From NCBI RefSeq assembly GCF_934202705.1, contig NZ_CAKPYE010000013.1, positions 1 through 48,629 on the forward strand: 48,629 bases of DNA, written 5' to 3'. Source of the DNA: an uncultured Limosilactobacillus sp. Its GTDB lineage: Bacteria; Bacillota; Bacilli; Lactobacillales; Lactobacillaceae. Both the position numbers and the translations under genes were made by a program. The notes beneath the pieces were generated by a model that had not been told where the DNA came from, made no database searches, and saw only the letters and a list, made by a program, of their open reading frames with translations. Shown one piece after another: positions 25,559 to 32,475 of this stretch. Each line of letters begins with the position of its first letter. Positions within the stretch are counted from its first letter, which is position 1.

Positions 25559-27055
25559 TTATTTCACTTCCGGAAACATTCCCCGTAAATAAGCTTCGGG
25601 GCCGGCCGGCATCTCAATTTCCAATTCGGGATCTAACTTCTCGACGTGATCACCATACTCGAATTCGACATCATCATTAATCCAAACCTGGATGCCAAGC
25701 GTGATGGCAACCCGGACTAATCGCTGAACAGAAACGGAACTCCCTTCGGCAATCACCGTCAATGGTTTGCCGGATTGGACTAATTGTGAAAACCGATCAT
25801 TAGACAGTTTCAAACCAAATGACAGTAATTTACCGTCATCAATTTTGCTAACCATTTGTCCACAAATCGTCAGGCTTGGATCTTCGATGCGTCGTTGAAC
25901 AAACTTGAGTGCTAAACGGTAACGCTTGGGCGCATCGTATTCATCACAGAAAGCCGCTAATTTATCAGTAAATTCGGTGGCTTCTCGCTTGGTCCAATCA
26001 AATTGTTCCGTGGGATCTTGCATGGCCACCGCAAAGTTACGTTCCCGCGCATCCGCAATTTCTTCCGGCGTGTATTCGCCAACCGGCTTAACTAAGTGGT
26101 AAACCATGACCAACTCGATAAAGTTAAGCGTATCATCACTAATGCCAGCACGGGAGAATGGATCAAGGTCAAACATCCGTAAACTAATGAACTGGACCCC
26201 TTCTTGTGGCAACTTGCGAACGTCATCAGTTTTACCATGAAAAGCCACTGGGCCACAAAAGTCCCCACTATCTAAATAGGTCCCGTCTTCAAGAAAACGA
26301 GAATATGACGCCACATATTCGTTAAAAGATCCATACTGAACCTGTTCCCCAGGTAAATTATGAAAGCCATCCGGACCGTTACGAAAACTCCGTACTTGAT
26401 GGTCAAGGTCAGGAGCGATTACCGGTTGGGCCTTCGGAGCAACCGGACTAGCCCCAAAGAGATAGGTGAACAGCCATTGCAGTACGTAATACCCAAGGCC
26501 AAGCTTGAAGTAAAGGTAGTTGCGGAAGTCAGCTTCACAATCGAATTCATGCTGACCGAATTTCTCGTAAAGTTTGGCGATCAATTCTTCATCCAAACTA
26601 TACCCAACGTGAACGCCACCCATCAATGCTCGTTTGACACCGTACTTAGCGGTCATCCGCTGGTACCGTGCGCGCGCACTTTGTTTCGTACAGGAGTCGC
26701 TCAGCCGTTCCAAATCATGTAAATAAACTGGGGTTGGTGCTAAACTAAGCGGCCATAACCGTTCCGTTTCGTGGAGGTCACCATCAACAATCTGTTCCAA
26801 AATTTCCAATTGCCGGACAGCCGCCTTGGCACTCCGGACAATAATGGCATTAAACTCCATCAAATTATCCGAATAGCCACTGGTTAAATACGGATTATTG
26901 TCACGATTGCCTAATGCTTGGGGATAAGGAAATGTACTTGTGCGGCCGTTGGTCAAAATCCGGTGCATTTCCGTCCGCATCCCAAATTTACCTTCGAACA
27001 ATAAATCACGAAATGCCGGTTCGTGAAAGGCAGTTTCTAACTCTTGCTTATTCAT
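25559..27055 (-). CDS. gshA: Glutamate-cysteine ligase, single-domain
   Basis: 498 residues from the ATG at 27055, which has GAAGGTG 6 bases upstream; an ATG 15 bases earlier overlaps that site. Motifs match the N-terminal ligase of bifunctional GshAB: F-E-G-K-F-G-M-R-T-E-x-H near residue 20, P-Y-P-Q-A-L-G-N-R, Y-L-T-S-G-Y-S-D-N-L-M-E-F, and S-L-R-M-F-D-L-D-P-F near residue 280. The ATP-grasp glutathione synthetase half is absent, so the product is expected to be gamma-glutamylcysteine or other gamma-glutamyl peptides rather than glutathione, unless a separate synthetase is present elsewhere. Confidence 0.88.
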   Translation of the reverse strand: MNKQELETAFHEPAFRDLLFEGKFGMRTEMHRILTNGRTSTFPYPQALGNRDNNPYLTSGYSDNLMEFNAIIVRSAKAAVRQLEILEQIVDGDLHETERLWPLSLAPTPVYLHDLERLSDSCTKQSARARYQRMTAKYGVKRALMGGVHVGYSLDEELIAKLYEKFGQHEFDCEADFRNYLYFKLGLGYYVLQWLFTYLFGASPVAPKAQPVIAPDLDHQVRSFRNGPDGFHNLPGEQVQYGSFNEYVASYSRFLEDGTYLDSGDFCGPVAFHGKTDDVRKLPQEGVQFISLRMFDLDPFSRAGISDDTLNFIELVMVYHLVKPVGEYTPEEIADARERNFAVAMQDPTEQFDWTKREATEFTDKLAAFCDEYDAPKRYRLALKFVQRRIEDPSLTICGQMVSKIDDGKLLSFGLKLSNDRFSQLVQSGKPLTVIAEGSSVSVQRLVRVAITLGIQVWINDDVEFEYGDHVEKLDPELEIEMPAGPEAYLRGMFPEVK

Positions 27056-27099
27056 TAGCTTCACCTTCATCTAATTCTTTTTCTTTTATCTATGCATCC

Positions 27100-27936
27100 T
27101 TACCACAGAAAATTGGCAATCCAATTATCGATGGTTTTACTCTTATGCAAACCAGAGTGCGTTGCCTTCGAATTCTGAAAGCATTTATTTTTGACTGGTG
27201 TCTTTTGATGACGCAGCAGATAGTTGACCGACAGCGAAGAAGCGTTGGAAACTAACCCATCAGAATGAGAACCGTCACCTAGATCACCATAAACGTTCAG
27301 GACTTGAACTGTCTTGGGAAAGCTCGTGCTGAGCTGAAGCAGCTGCTTGTAACTTGGGTAATAGCTATTAGCCGGGTACATAATGCTTGGTTTATAATGG
27401 TCCTTTGCATTAACTTTGATTTTGTTGGCTTCATCATTCAGTGATAAAACGCCATCAAATGGTCCCGCCAAAATGACAAACTTCTTTGTCTTGGGAGTTC
27501 GGCTAGCTTGGGCTGCTAAGGCTTGGTAAGCTGCGACGTTGCCTGCCGAATGAGCCACAATGTTAATTTTACGCACCCCTTGCTTTTGATACAGATAGGT
27601 CAACGCCCGATTCAACCAGTGCGCATTGGTCGTGGTGCTTGCTGAATTGTTCAAGAAATTTACTTGCACCAACGGATGCTTAACTTTTTGAAACCGTCCA
27701 GAAATGGCCAGCTGACCATTGGGTTTAACATTAATCGTCATGACTTTCCGCGTTCCTGAATAACGATGACTTAAGTCACGAATCATCGTATCCGTTGAAC
27801 CGTAGTTCCCCTGCAAGCCATGGACAAACACGGTTGGGGTACCACCGGTATAGGTAGCCGCCAGCACGTGGCCTCCACAAGCAACAAAGGCGACCATCAC
27901 GGTCACCAGCATCAATAAATAATTCTTAAGTTTCAT
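27100..27936 (-). CDS. Secreted DUF915 alpha/beta hydrolase
   Basis: 278 residues with a signal peptide (M-K-L-K-N-Y, hydrophobic to about residue 26, cleavage after V-L-A-A). The mature part has T-V-F-V-H-G-L-Q-G-N oxyanion region, the nucleophile elbow A-H-S-A-G-N near residue 148, an acidic residue in Y-G-D-L-G-D-G-S-H-S-D-G and the final His in T-H-S-G-L-H. All three triad residues are therefore visible. A cysteine lies inside the signal region (V-A-C-G-G), which might hint at a lipoprotein, but the lipobox is poor. Substrate unknown; DUF915 members are cell-surface esterase-like. Confidence 0.88.
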   Translation of the reverse strand: MKLKNYLLMLVTVMVAFVACGGHVLAATYTGGTPTVFVHGLQGNYGSTDTMIRDLSHRYSGTRKVMTINVKPNGQLAISGRFQKVKHPLVQVNFLNNSASTTTNAHWLNRALTYLYQKQGVRKINIVAHSAGNVAAYQALAAQASRTPKTKKFVILAGPFDGVLSLNDEANKIKVNAKDHYKPSIMYPANSYYPSYKQLLQLSTSFPKTVQVLNVYGDLGDGSHSDGLVSNASSLSVNYLLRHQKTPVKNKCFQNSKATHSGLHKSKTIDNWIANFLW

Positions 27937-28014
27937 TACTAATTATTAAATCCTTCTTAAAATTTAAGTACAGTGCTAACATACCACAAATTTCAGTCTA
28001 GAAGATAGTTTTTT

Positions 28015-28048
28015 ACGAAAAAAACTTCGTGTCCAAAAACACGAAGTT
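28015..28048 (-). terminator. Terminator of the GNAT gene
   Basis: A 10 bp stem AACTTCGTGT/ACACGAAGTT followed by a run of T on the minus strand. Confidence 0.8.
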
Positions 28049-28071
28049 GTAATTCAATTTAATTGATCCTT

Positions 28072-28593
28072 CTATAACGGGTACTCAAAGAGTTTCGCCG
28101 GGGTTGATCCCAAATCATCGTAGTCGAGAATTTGCGCGTTATTGAACTGAAAACCAGCTTTTAAATACGCTTTTTCTGCTGGCACATTTGGATTAATAAT
28201 ATCAAGGTGGATAACTCGCTGACCGTTCGTGCGCGCCTGCTGAATAATCGCCTGTAATAATTGTTGGGCAATGTCATGACCACGATAATGTTTGCTGACG
28301 GCAAACAAATGAAGAATGGCAATCTCAGAATTTGCAAAGTGATGTTGCCATGGTACCTCACGGTAAGCCGGATCTTCACCAACCGATAAAACGCCGGCAG
28401 CAACGATCTGTCCATCAATGACCGTCACCATAATTTGATCGTCATTCAGCGCCGCCTGTAAAACTGACCGGCTGGGATAGTCACCCCACGTCCACCGTGG
28501 TGAGTATTGGTCTTGTCGCTGCTGAGCACAGACTTCCTGGTAAAAGTCACACAAGTTTGCTAAATCGTTGCTGGTTGCTAAGCGAATTGTCAT
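28072..28593 (-). CDS. GNAT-family N-acetyltransferase
   Basis: 173 residues with the acetyl-CoA fold: motif D strand L-A-T-S-N-D-L-A-N-L at the start, A-I-L-H-L-F-A-V-S-K-H-Y-R-G-H-D-I-A near residues 88-105 (pyrophosphate loop R-G-H-D-I-A, a variant of R-G-x-G-x-A/G), and A-E-K-A-Y-L-K-A-G-F near 145. The substrate cannot be predicted. AAGGAG precedes the ATG. It follows the degenerate alpha/beta hydrolase gene by 24 bases and may share its transcript. Confidence 0.88.
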   Translation of the reverse strand: MTIRLATSNDLANLCDFYQEVCAQQRQDQYSPRWTWGDYPSRSVLQAALNDDQIMVTVIDGQIVAAGVLSVGEDPAYREVPWQHHFANSEIAILHLFAVSKHYRGHDIAQQLLQAIIQQARTNGQRVIHLDIINPNVPAEKAYLKAGFQFNNAQILDYDDLGSTPAKLFEYPL

Positions 28594-28617
28594 CTAAAAT
28601 CTCCTTATAACATTAAT

Positions 28618-29106
28618 TTACGTTGTTGAAACTAACCGCCGCATTTGGTTGCGAATTAAATTTTGGTAAGTAGTGTTAGTAAAGTTACCCAAAATCTCAG
28701 TTGCCCGCACTTGAGCTGACTCGTCAGGGACCGTAATTAACCGATGGGCGGTCGGATGGCTATCCACATAAGACCGGGTTACTGCTGTCACATCCCCAAT
28801 TCCATGAATCATAAAGTGATCTAGGTGGTAGGCCGCCACTACCCGTTGAATTTCTTCTACTTGGGCTGACAGCCGCGGGAGCGAACTTGAATCCGTTTGG
28901 TCAGAAAGATAAGCACCACTGAGTTCAACAAAAATAATTTCCCAATCATTTTGTTGTGCTAAGTCAGTAAAGGCTTGTAAATAATTCCATGGCATGACAT
29001 CGCTACGGTGAACTAACATCAATTTCCGTGGACCATTGCCAACCCGTCGCGTCCAAATATTAGTGCCATTGGTTAAGGTCACAAATTTGGTTTGTGTATT
29101 TAACAT
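28618..29106 (-). CDS. Short degenerate alpha/beta-hydrolase (prolyl-iminopeptidase-like) without catalytic serine
   Basis: 162 residues from the ATG at 29106, which has GGAGGG 7 bases upstream; the in-frame extension to 29217 is unsupported. The order of elements matches prolyl iminopeptidases (N-terminal strand F-V-T-L-T-N-G-T-N-I-W, then a L-V-H loop, then a helix to a H-x-x-G elbow), but the H-G-G-P-G oxyanion loop reads H-R-S-D-V and the G-x-S-x-G elbow reads G-I-G-D-V, so the nucleophile is missing. The chain stops where the cap and C-terminal half would follow. It is an intact ORF with a good ribosome site and a possible catabolite-control site, so it may be a retained non-enzymatic protein rather than junk. 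Confidence 0.7.
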   Translation of the reverse strand: MLNTQTKFVTLTNGTNIWTRRVGNGPRKLMLVHRSDVMPWNYLQAFTDLAQQNDWEIIFVELSGAYLSDQTDSSSLPRLSAQVEEIQRVVAAYHLDHFMIHGIGDVTAVTRSYVDSHPTAHRLITVPDESAQVRATEILGNFTNTTYQNLIRNQMRRLVSTT

Positions 29107-29128
29107 GATTGTCCCTCCATCCATCAAA

Positions 29129-29142
29129 GAAAACGCTTTCTG
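29129..29142 (-). promoter_or_regulatory. cre-like site (CcpA operator) between promoter and start of the degenerate hydrolase gene
   Basis: AGAAAACGCTTTCT agrees with the 14-base cre consensus except at its outermost positions. On the minus strand it lies just after a TATACT -10 (29150-29155), a place where binding would repress. Confidence 0.45.
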
Positions 29143-29195
29143 CGCTTCTAGTATACTCCTTTCCCTGCTGGATAGTTGATCATCAAACAGCAAAA

Positions 29196-29504
29196 TTAAA
29201 TTCCTTTCCATAAGCACTGCTGAATGGCAACATGATTTTCATCTTTAAAAGGGATGTTTTCAGCCACCAGCATTGGTCGCTGATCAATCCAACCAGGGAC
29301 CAGCCTTCCCGTGGCGGTAACCACCCGGTGACAAGGATGTTTCCCATAGTGGCCGGACTTACCCAACGCTTTTCCTACTAACCTGGCATTGCGGGGCCGA
29401 CCAATCAACCGCGCAATCTGCCCATAAGTTGCAACCCGTCCCATTGGAATGATGTCAACGATATTAAGGACGTCCTGCATAAATTGCTCATCAATCTTGG
29501 TCAC
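29196..29504 (-). CDS. MGMT-family DNA alkyl-repair protein (DNA-binding domain only, active cysteine present)
   Basis: 102 residues equal to the C-terminal domain of O6-alkylguanine-DNA alkyltransferase. It has a helix-turn-helix with R-V-A-T-Y-G-Q-I-A-R, the arginine-finger region G-R-P-R-N-A-R-L-V-G-K-A-L-G and the acceptor motif P-C-H-R-V-V. Alkyltransferase-like proteins of this size usually have W or another residue instead of Cys; here Cys is kept, so methyl transfer is possible. The GTG start overlaps the upstream uracil-DNA-glycosylase-family stop (GTGA), so both are co-translated. N-terminal domain of full-length Ada/Ogt is absent. Confidence 0.88.
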   Translation of the reverse strand: MTKIDEQFMQDVLNIVDIIPMGRVATYGQIARLIGRPRNARLVGKALGKSGHYGKHPCHRVVTATGRLVPGWIDQRPMLVAENIPFKDENHVAIQQCLWKGI

Positions 29505-30106
29505 AACGAATCACTTCCTTGATTTAAAATGTGTCGAACCCGTTGTTTAAGATCTGGCAAGACAGTTTCTCCAAACCAGGGATTCTTTGCCAGCCAAATC
29601 TGGTTGCGTGGTGACGGATGCACAATCGGAAAGTAAGTTGGCAAATATTCTTGATAATGGTGAACAATCGACGTTAGCTTCGTTGACTTCGGTAAATGCA
29701 AATAAGCGTGTGCCGCATAAGCACCAACCAAAATTGTTAATTGGATATTCGGCATTAGTTTTAATAACTGCGGATGCCAGTGCTGCGCGAAATCTGGCCG
29801 TGGTGGTCGATCACCGTGCGGCCCATTTCCCGGGAAATAAAAGTCCATTGGCATAATGCCAATTTTACCTGAATGATAAAACTCGTCCCAACTAACGCCC
29901 AGCCACTGGCGCAGGCGCACCCCACTCCGGTCATTCCAAAACATCCGCTGTTCTTGAGCCCGTTGACCGGGAGCTTGGGCAATAATATTAATTCGGACGT
30001 CTGGTCCAGCATAATAGAGTGGTGCAACCTCGCGTGCTGTCAGTTGAGCGTTCTCTGGGCTGGCTTGAATTTCTTGGAAAATTTTTTGAAATGGATCAAT
30101 GGTCAT
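29501..30106 (-). CDS. Uracil-DNA glycosylase superfamily protein
   Basis: 201 residues from the ATG at 30106, which is 6 bases behind AAGGTG; a GTG at 30115 is less likely. The UDG fold is indicated by I-I-A-Q-A-P-G-Q-R-A-Q-E near residue 40 (motif 1), the N-D-R-S-G-V-R-L-R-Q-W-L-G block, and V-H-P-S-P-R-N near residue 165 (motif 2, His plus the leucine/asparagine intercalation loop). The first motif lacks the Asp of family 1 and resembles the family 4/5-like or Lactobacillus-specific forms. Likely removes uracil or another damaged base. First gene of the repair pair. Confidence 0.85.
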   Translation of the reverse strand: MTIDPFQKIFQEIQASPENAQLTAREVAPLYYAGPDVRINIIAQAPGQRAQEQRMFWNDRSGVRLRQWLGVSWDEFYHSGKIGIMPMDFYFPGNGPHGDRPPRPDFAQHWHPQLLKLMPNIQLTILVGAYAAHAYLHLPKSTKLTSIVHHYQEYLPTYFPIVHPSPRNQIWLAKNPWFGETVLPDLKQRVRHILNQGSDSL

Positions 30107-30176
30107 CCTAATCACCTTAAAATCTTTGAAGTTATCTATAGCTTATTATGATTGAAAATAAAGTGCAATTTCTTGA

Positions 30177-30182
30177 TATAAT
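30177..30182 (+). promoter_or_regulatory. Extended -10 promoter of the 379-residue protein gene
   Basis: TGATATAAT (extended -10); TTGAAA lies upstream at a 19-base spacer, slightly long. Confidence 0.5.
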
Positions 30183-30212
30183 GAAGCCACTAAGATTTAG
30201 AGGGCGATTATA

Positions 30213-31352
30213 ATGACAACTGAACAAAATGAACAGCTGGCTGCCAAGTATGGGCAACCAGTGAAAATGGCAATCTGGTTTGGTAACCCTTATTTACCTT
30301 GGCATGATCCAAAGGTGCCGGGCGGTAAATTAGGTCAAGAACTGGATATTAATGCGGATGGTCACTGTACTGTCCAAACGATGGTTTTTAATCAAACGAT
30401 CAAAACACCGGTTGATGGTCAGCCAACGGAAAAATTAACCGTACCTGCCGACGTTGCTCAAGCCTTACTTCACCAAGCATTAGCAACAATGAATTACTTT
30501 GGTGAAGTCACAACTGGTCAGCCAGTCCACCACCAAGCCACGACAATTTGGAATACTGATGGTCAATCATTTAACTTTACTAATTACCAAGCTGATCCAG
30601 AAGCAGCAATTGAACGCTTAGCGATGAAGATCCGAGATCAGCTCAACCGCGCAGATCTAATGGTATTTGATGGTAACAGTCGGGAAGACTTCATTGAACA
30701 ACTAACGGTTGATTATCACGACCACCACAATTATCAAGAGCACCTAACGCTAACACGAGCTGATAACTCAATTCAATACCAACGACAAGTAAAAGATGGA
30801 ACTGCTGTGGAGATGACTTATCGTTTGCCACAAGACGTGGCACCCTTCTTAGATGATTTAAACCCGGTTGACTTAACTAGCACCATTCCCGGAGTGCCTA
30901 ACGACGCAGTTGAAGATCAGGAACAGTTTGGCCATTTTAAATGTACCCTCTGGCGACGACAATTAGCACCCGTCAGTTTTAGCGGTGATTATGAACAATA
31001 TTGCCTGCCACAACCGTGGCAGCAGTTAATGACGTTCATTCACCAGTTAATTGACATTCCTACTACAGGATTATTATTAGATCCCGATTACTACGGTCGT
31101 AAGAGGCGACGCATGAGTGACGTTATCTACCTGAGCGTAGCTTTTCACAAAGATGGTCACCAGTACAATTATTTAACTGATGATGATTCGATCAACGTTG
31201 GCGACTGGGTTCGGGTTCCGGTTGGCGACGACGATCACGAAGCCATTGTCCAAGTGACTGATAAAAACTATTATCAAAAAAGTGAGGTTCCGTATCCACT
31301 AAACAAAATTAAAACCATCATTCAAAAAGTTTCGAACCCCGAAGATAAATAA
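30213..31352 (+). CDS. Uncharacterised 379-residue cytoplasmic protein
   Basis: I do not recognise the main part. No signal peptide or membrane segment is seen. The N-terminal two thirds is an acidic, Asn/Gln/His-rich domain. The C-terminal 65 residues form a separate small beta-rich unit: V-A-F-H-K-D-G-H-Q-Y-N-Y-L, then D-D-S-I-N-V-G-D-W-V-R-V-P-V-G and Y-P-L-N-K-I-K-T-I-I. It looks like the OB/SH3-like domain that precedes other activities in several Firmicutes proteins (compare the first domain of PriA), which may bind nucleic acid. Ribosome site GAGGGCG is weak but the start follows an extended -10 promoter at good distance. Single gene with its own terminator. Confidence 0.75.
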   Translation: MTTEQNEQLAAKYGQPVKMAIWFGNPYLPWHDPKVPGGKLGQELDINADGHCTVQTMVFNQTIKTPVDGQPTEKLTVPADVAQALLHQALATMNYFGEVTTGQPVHHQATTIWNTDGQSFNFTNYQADPEAAIERLAMKIRDQLNRADLMVFDGNSREDFIEQLTVDYHDHHNYQEHLTLTRADNSIQYQRQVKDGTAVEMTYRLPQDVAPFLDDLNPVDLTSTIPGVPNDAVEDQEQFGHFKCTLWRRQLAPVSFSGDYEQYCLPQPWQQLMTFIHQLIDIPTTGLLLDPDYYGRKRRRMSDVIYLSVAFHKDGHQYNYLTDDDSINVGDWVRVPVGDDDHEAIVQVTDKNYYQKSEVPYPLNKIKTIIQKVSNPEDK

Positions 31353-31353
31353 A

Positions 31354-31399
31354 GGTGCCTTCAAAACGATCGCGTTCTGAAGGCACCCGAATTATTTTT
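31354..31399 (+). terminator. Bidirectional terminator between the 379-residue and XRE genes
   Basis: A 10 bp stem GGTGCCTTCA/TGAAGGCACC with an ATTATTTTT tail on the plus strand. Confidence 0.8.
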
Positions 31400-31898
31400 G
31401 TGGGCGATTTTTATCGGGACGACTAGCAGTTAAAGGATACTTAGCATCTAAATTGGGATTAATCCATTTAATCACCCACCACCGCCGTAACGGTTCCATG
31501 ACCATCCAGCCACCAACCCACAGCATGCCAATTACTGCTGACCAGGCACCTTTGATCATTGGAAAGAATGCTCCCCATACTAACATGACAATAATAAAGA
31601 TAGTGTAATACAAACTTTTAAATGTATGAAACTCCTGATGACGATTAGCTAGCTGGGCTTGCAGCTGAGTTTCTGAATGTTTAATCCGTTCCTGCTGATT
31701 ATCAGATGTTTCATCGGCAAAGAGGTCACGAACGCCGACTCCTAACGCTCCAGCAATCAAATTAAGTGTTTCAATACTCCCGTCTTGACCAGCTTCAAGC
31801 CGTTGAACCGTGCGCACCGACACTTTGGCAGCCGTTGCCAGTTCTTCTTGTGACATCCCCTTAGTTACCCGTAAATCTTTAATCCGTGTATTAACCAT
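31392..31898 (-). CDS. XRE-family transcriptional regulator with C-terminal membrane segments
   Basis: 168 residues from the ATG at 31898, 10 bases behind GGGGGAG. Residues 1-60 are a Cro/C1-type helix-turn-helix: K-G-M-S-Q-E-E-L-A-T-A-A-K-V-S-V-R-T-V-Q-R-L-E is helices 2-3. A charged coiled linker follows, then two hydrophobic segments (about residues 95-145) and a basic tail. A membrane-tethered regulator could respond to envelope signals, like other XRE proteins paired with small membrane proteins. A divergent 69-residue membrane protein lies upstream, and the palindrome in between is a good autoregulatory operator candidate. Confidence 0.88.
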   Translation of the reverse strand: MVNTRIKDLRVTKGMSQEELATAAKVSVRTVQRLEAGQDGSIETLNLIAGALGVGVRDLFADETSDNQQERIKHSETQLQAQLANRHQEFHTFKSLYYTIFIIVMLVWGAFFPMIKGAWSAVIGMLWVGGWMVMEPLRRWWVIKWINPNLDAKYPLTASRPDKNRPQK

Positions 31899-31928
31899 GA
31901 AAATCACGCTCCCCCTTTAATTTAATTG

Positions 31929-31953
31929 TAGTCAATTATAATTAATTTGACTA
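31929..31953. promoter_or_regulatory. Palindromic operator over the XRE gene promoter
   Basis: TAGTCAA and TTGACTA are perfect 7 bp arms separated by 11 bases. The minus-strand -10 TATAAT of the regulator gene (31935-31940; -35 TTCTTA at 31958-31963, spacer 17) lies inside, so a bound dimer would block transcription. Confidence 0.6.
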
Positions 31954-32052
31954 TAAATAAGAACGACATTCACCTGACAGACAGCTGACAATCATGTCGG
32001 ATATTAGCTAAGCAACTTTCCTCCATTTGAAAATAGGCTCGAGGTAATCAAA

Positions 32053-32262
32053 ATGGTTAAAAAAATCCTGACCAAATTCTACCATAGCAAAGCTTTCATT
32101 TGGGTCAGTGCCTTATTAATGCTAGTTATTGAAACCGGCAGTGGCTTCCTGATCTTCGAAAAATTACATCTATGGATGTTATTAGTAATTTTACTAACGC
32201 TGCTCCTTGCAATCCATTTAATCGCTTTAGTCATTCAAATGGTATTATCAGTTTTTAAGTAA
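32053..32262 (+). CDS. Small two-segment membrane protein
   Basis: 69 residues: a short basic N-terminus (K-K-I-L-T-K-F-Y-H-S-K), two membrane segments (about 14-35 and 40-66) and an Phe-Lys tail. Ribosome site GAGGTAA precedes the ATG. I do not recognise a named family. It is clearly related to the 71-residue protein at 39101: both share F-Y-x-S-K-x-F, an E-T within segment 1 and a L-W at the start of segment 2. It lies divergently next to the XRE regulator, which may control it. Holin- or stress-peptide-like size, but no function is claimed. Confidence 0.7.
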   Translation: MVKKILTKFYHSKAFIWVSALLMLVIETGSGFLIFEKLHLWMLLVILLTLLLAIHLIALVIQMVLSVFK

Positions 32263-32406
32263 ATCATGATTAGGTACAAGACCACTGGTAATTACTTTCA
32301 CAAAGTAAGCAAATATTGTGTTCTTTAAAAATCAGCAAAGTTTCTCAATCAGGACAAGATGAATTCTGTCTCAGGCTTACCGATAATTGTGCACTAATGA
32401 TCAATA

Positions 32407-32435
32407 TTGAAGCGCTTTATTGAATCCTTTAAAAT
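32407..32435 (+). promoter_or_regulatory. Promoter of alsS-alsD
   Basis: TTGAAG, 17-base spacer, TAAAAT. The start site near 32442 gives a leader of about 34 bases. An AAGCGCTT core at 32410-32417 resembles half of a cre site but the flanks do not match. Confidence 0.6.
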
Positions 32436-32475
32436 GTCAACAACAATGATCATAGTAAAGGAAGGGATGGATAAA

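Noticed and set aside
32408..32421. cre site at the alsS promoter
   Set aside because: Only the AAGCGCTT core fits; both outer parts fail the consensus in either register.
32263..32475. Possible riboswitch or T-box leader before alsS
   Set aside because: A good promoter lies only about 40 bases before the alsS ribosome site, leaving no room; no specifier or T-box sequence is seen.
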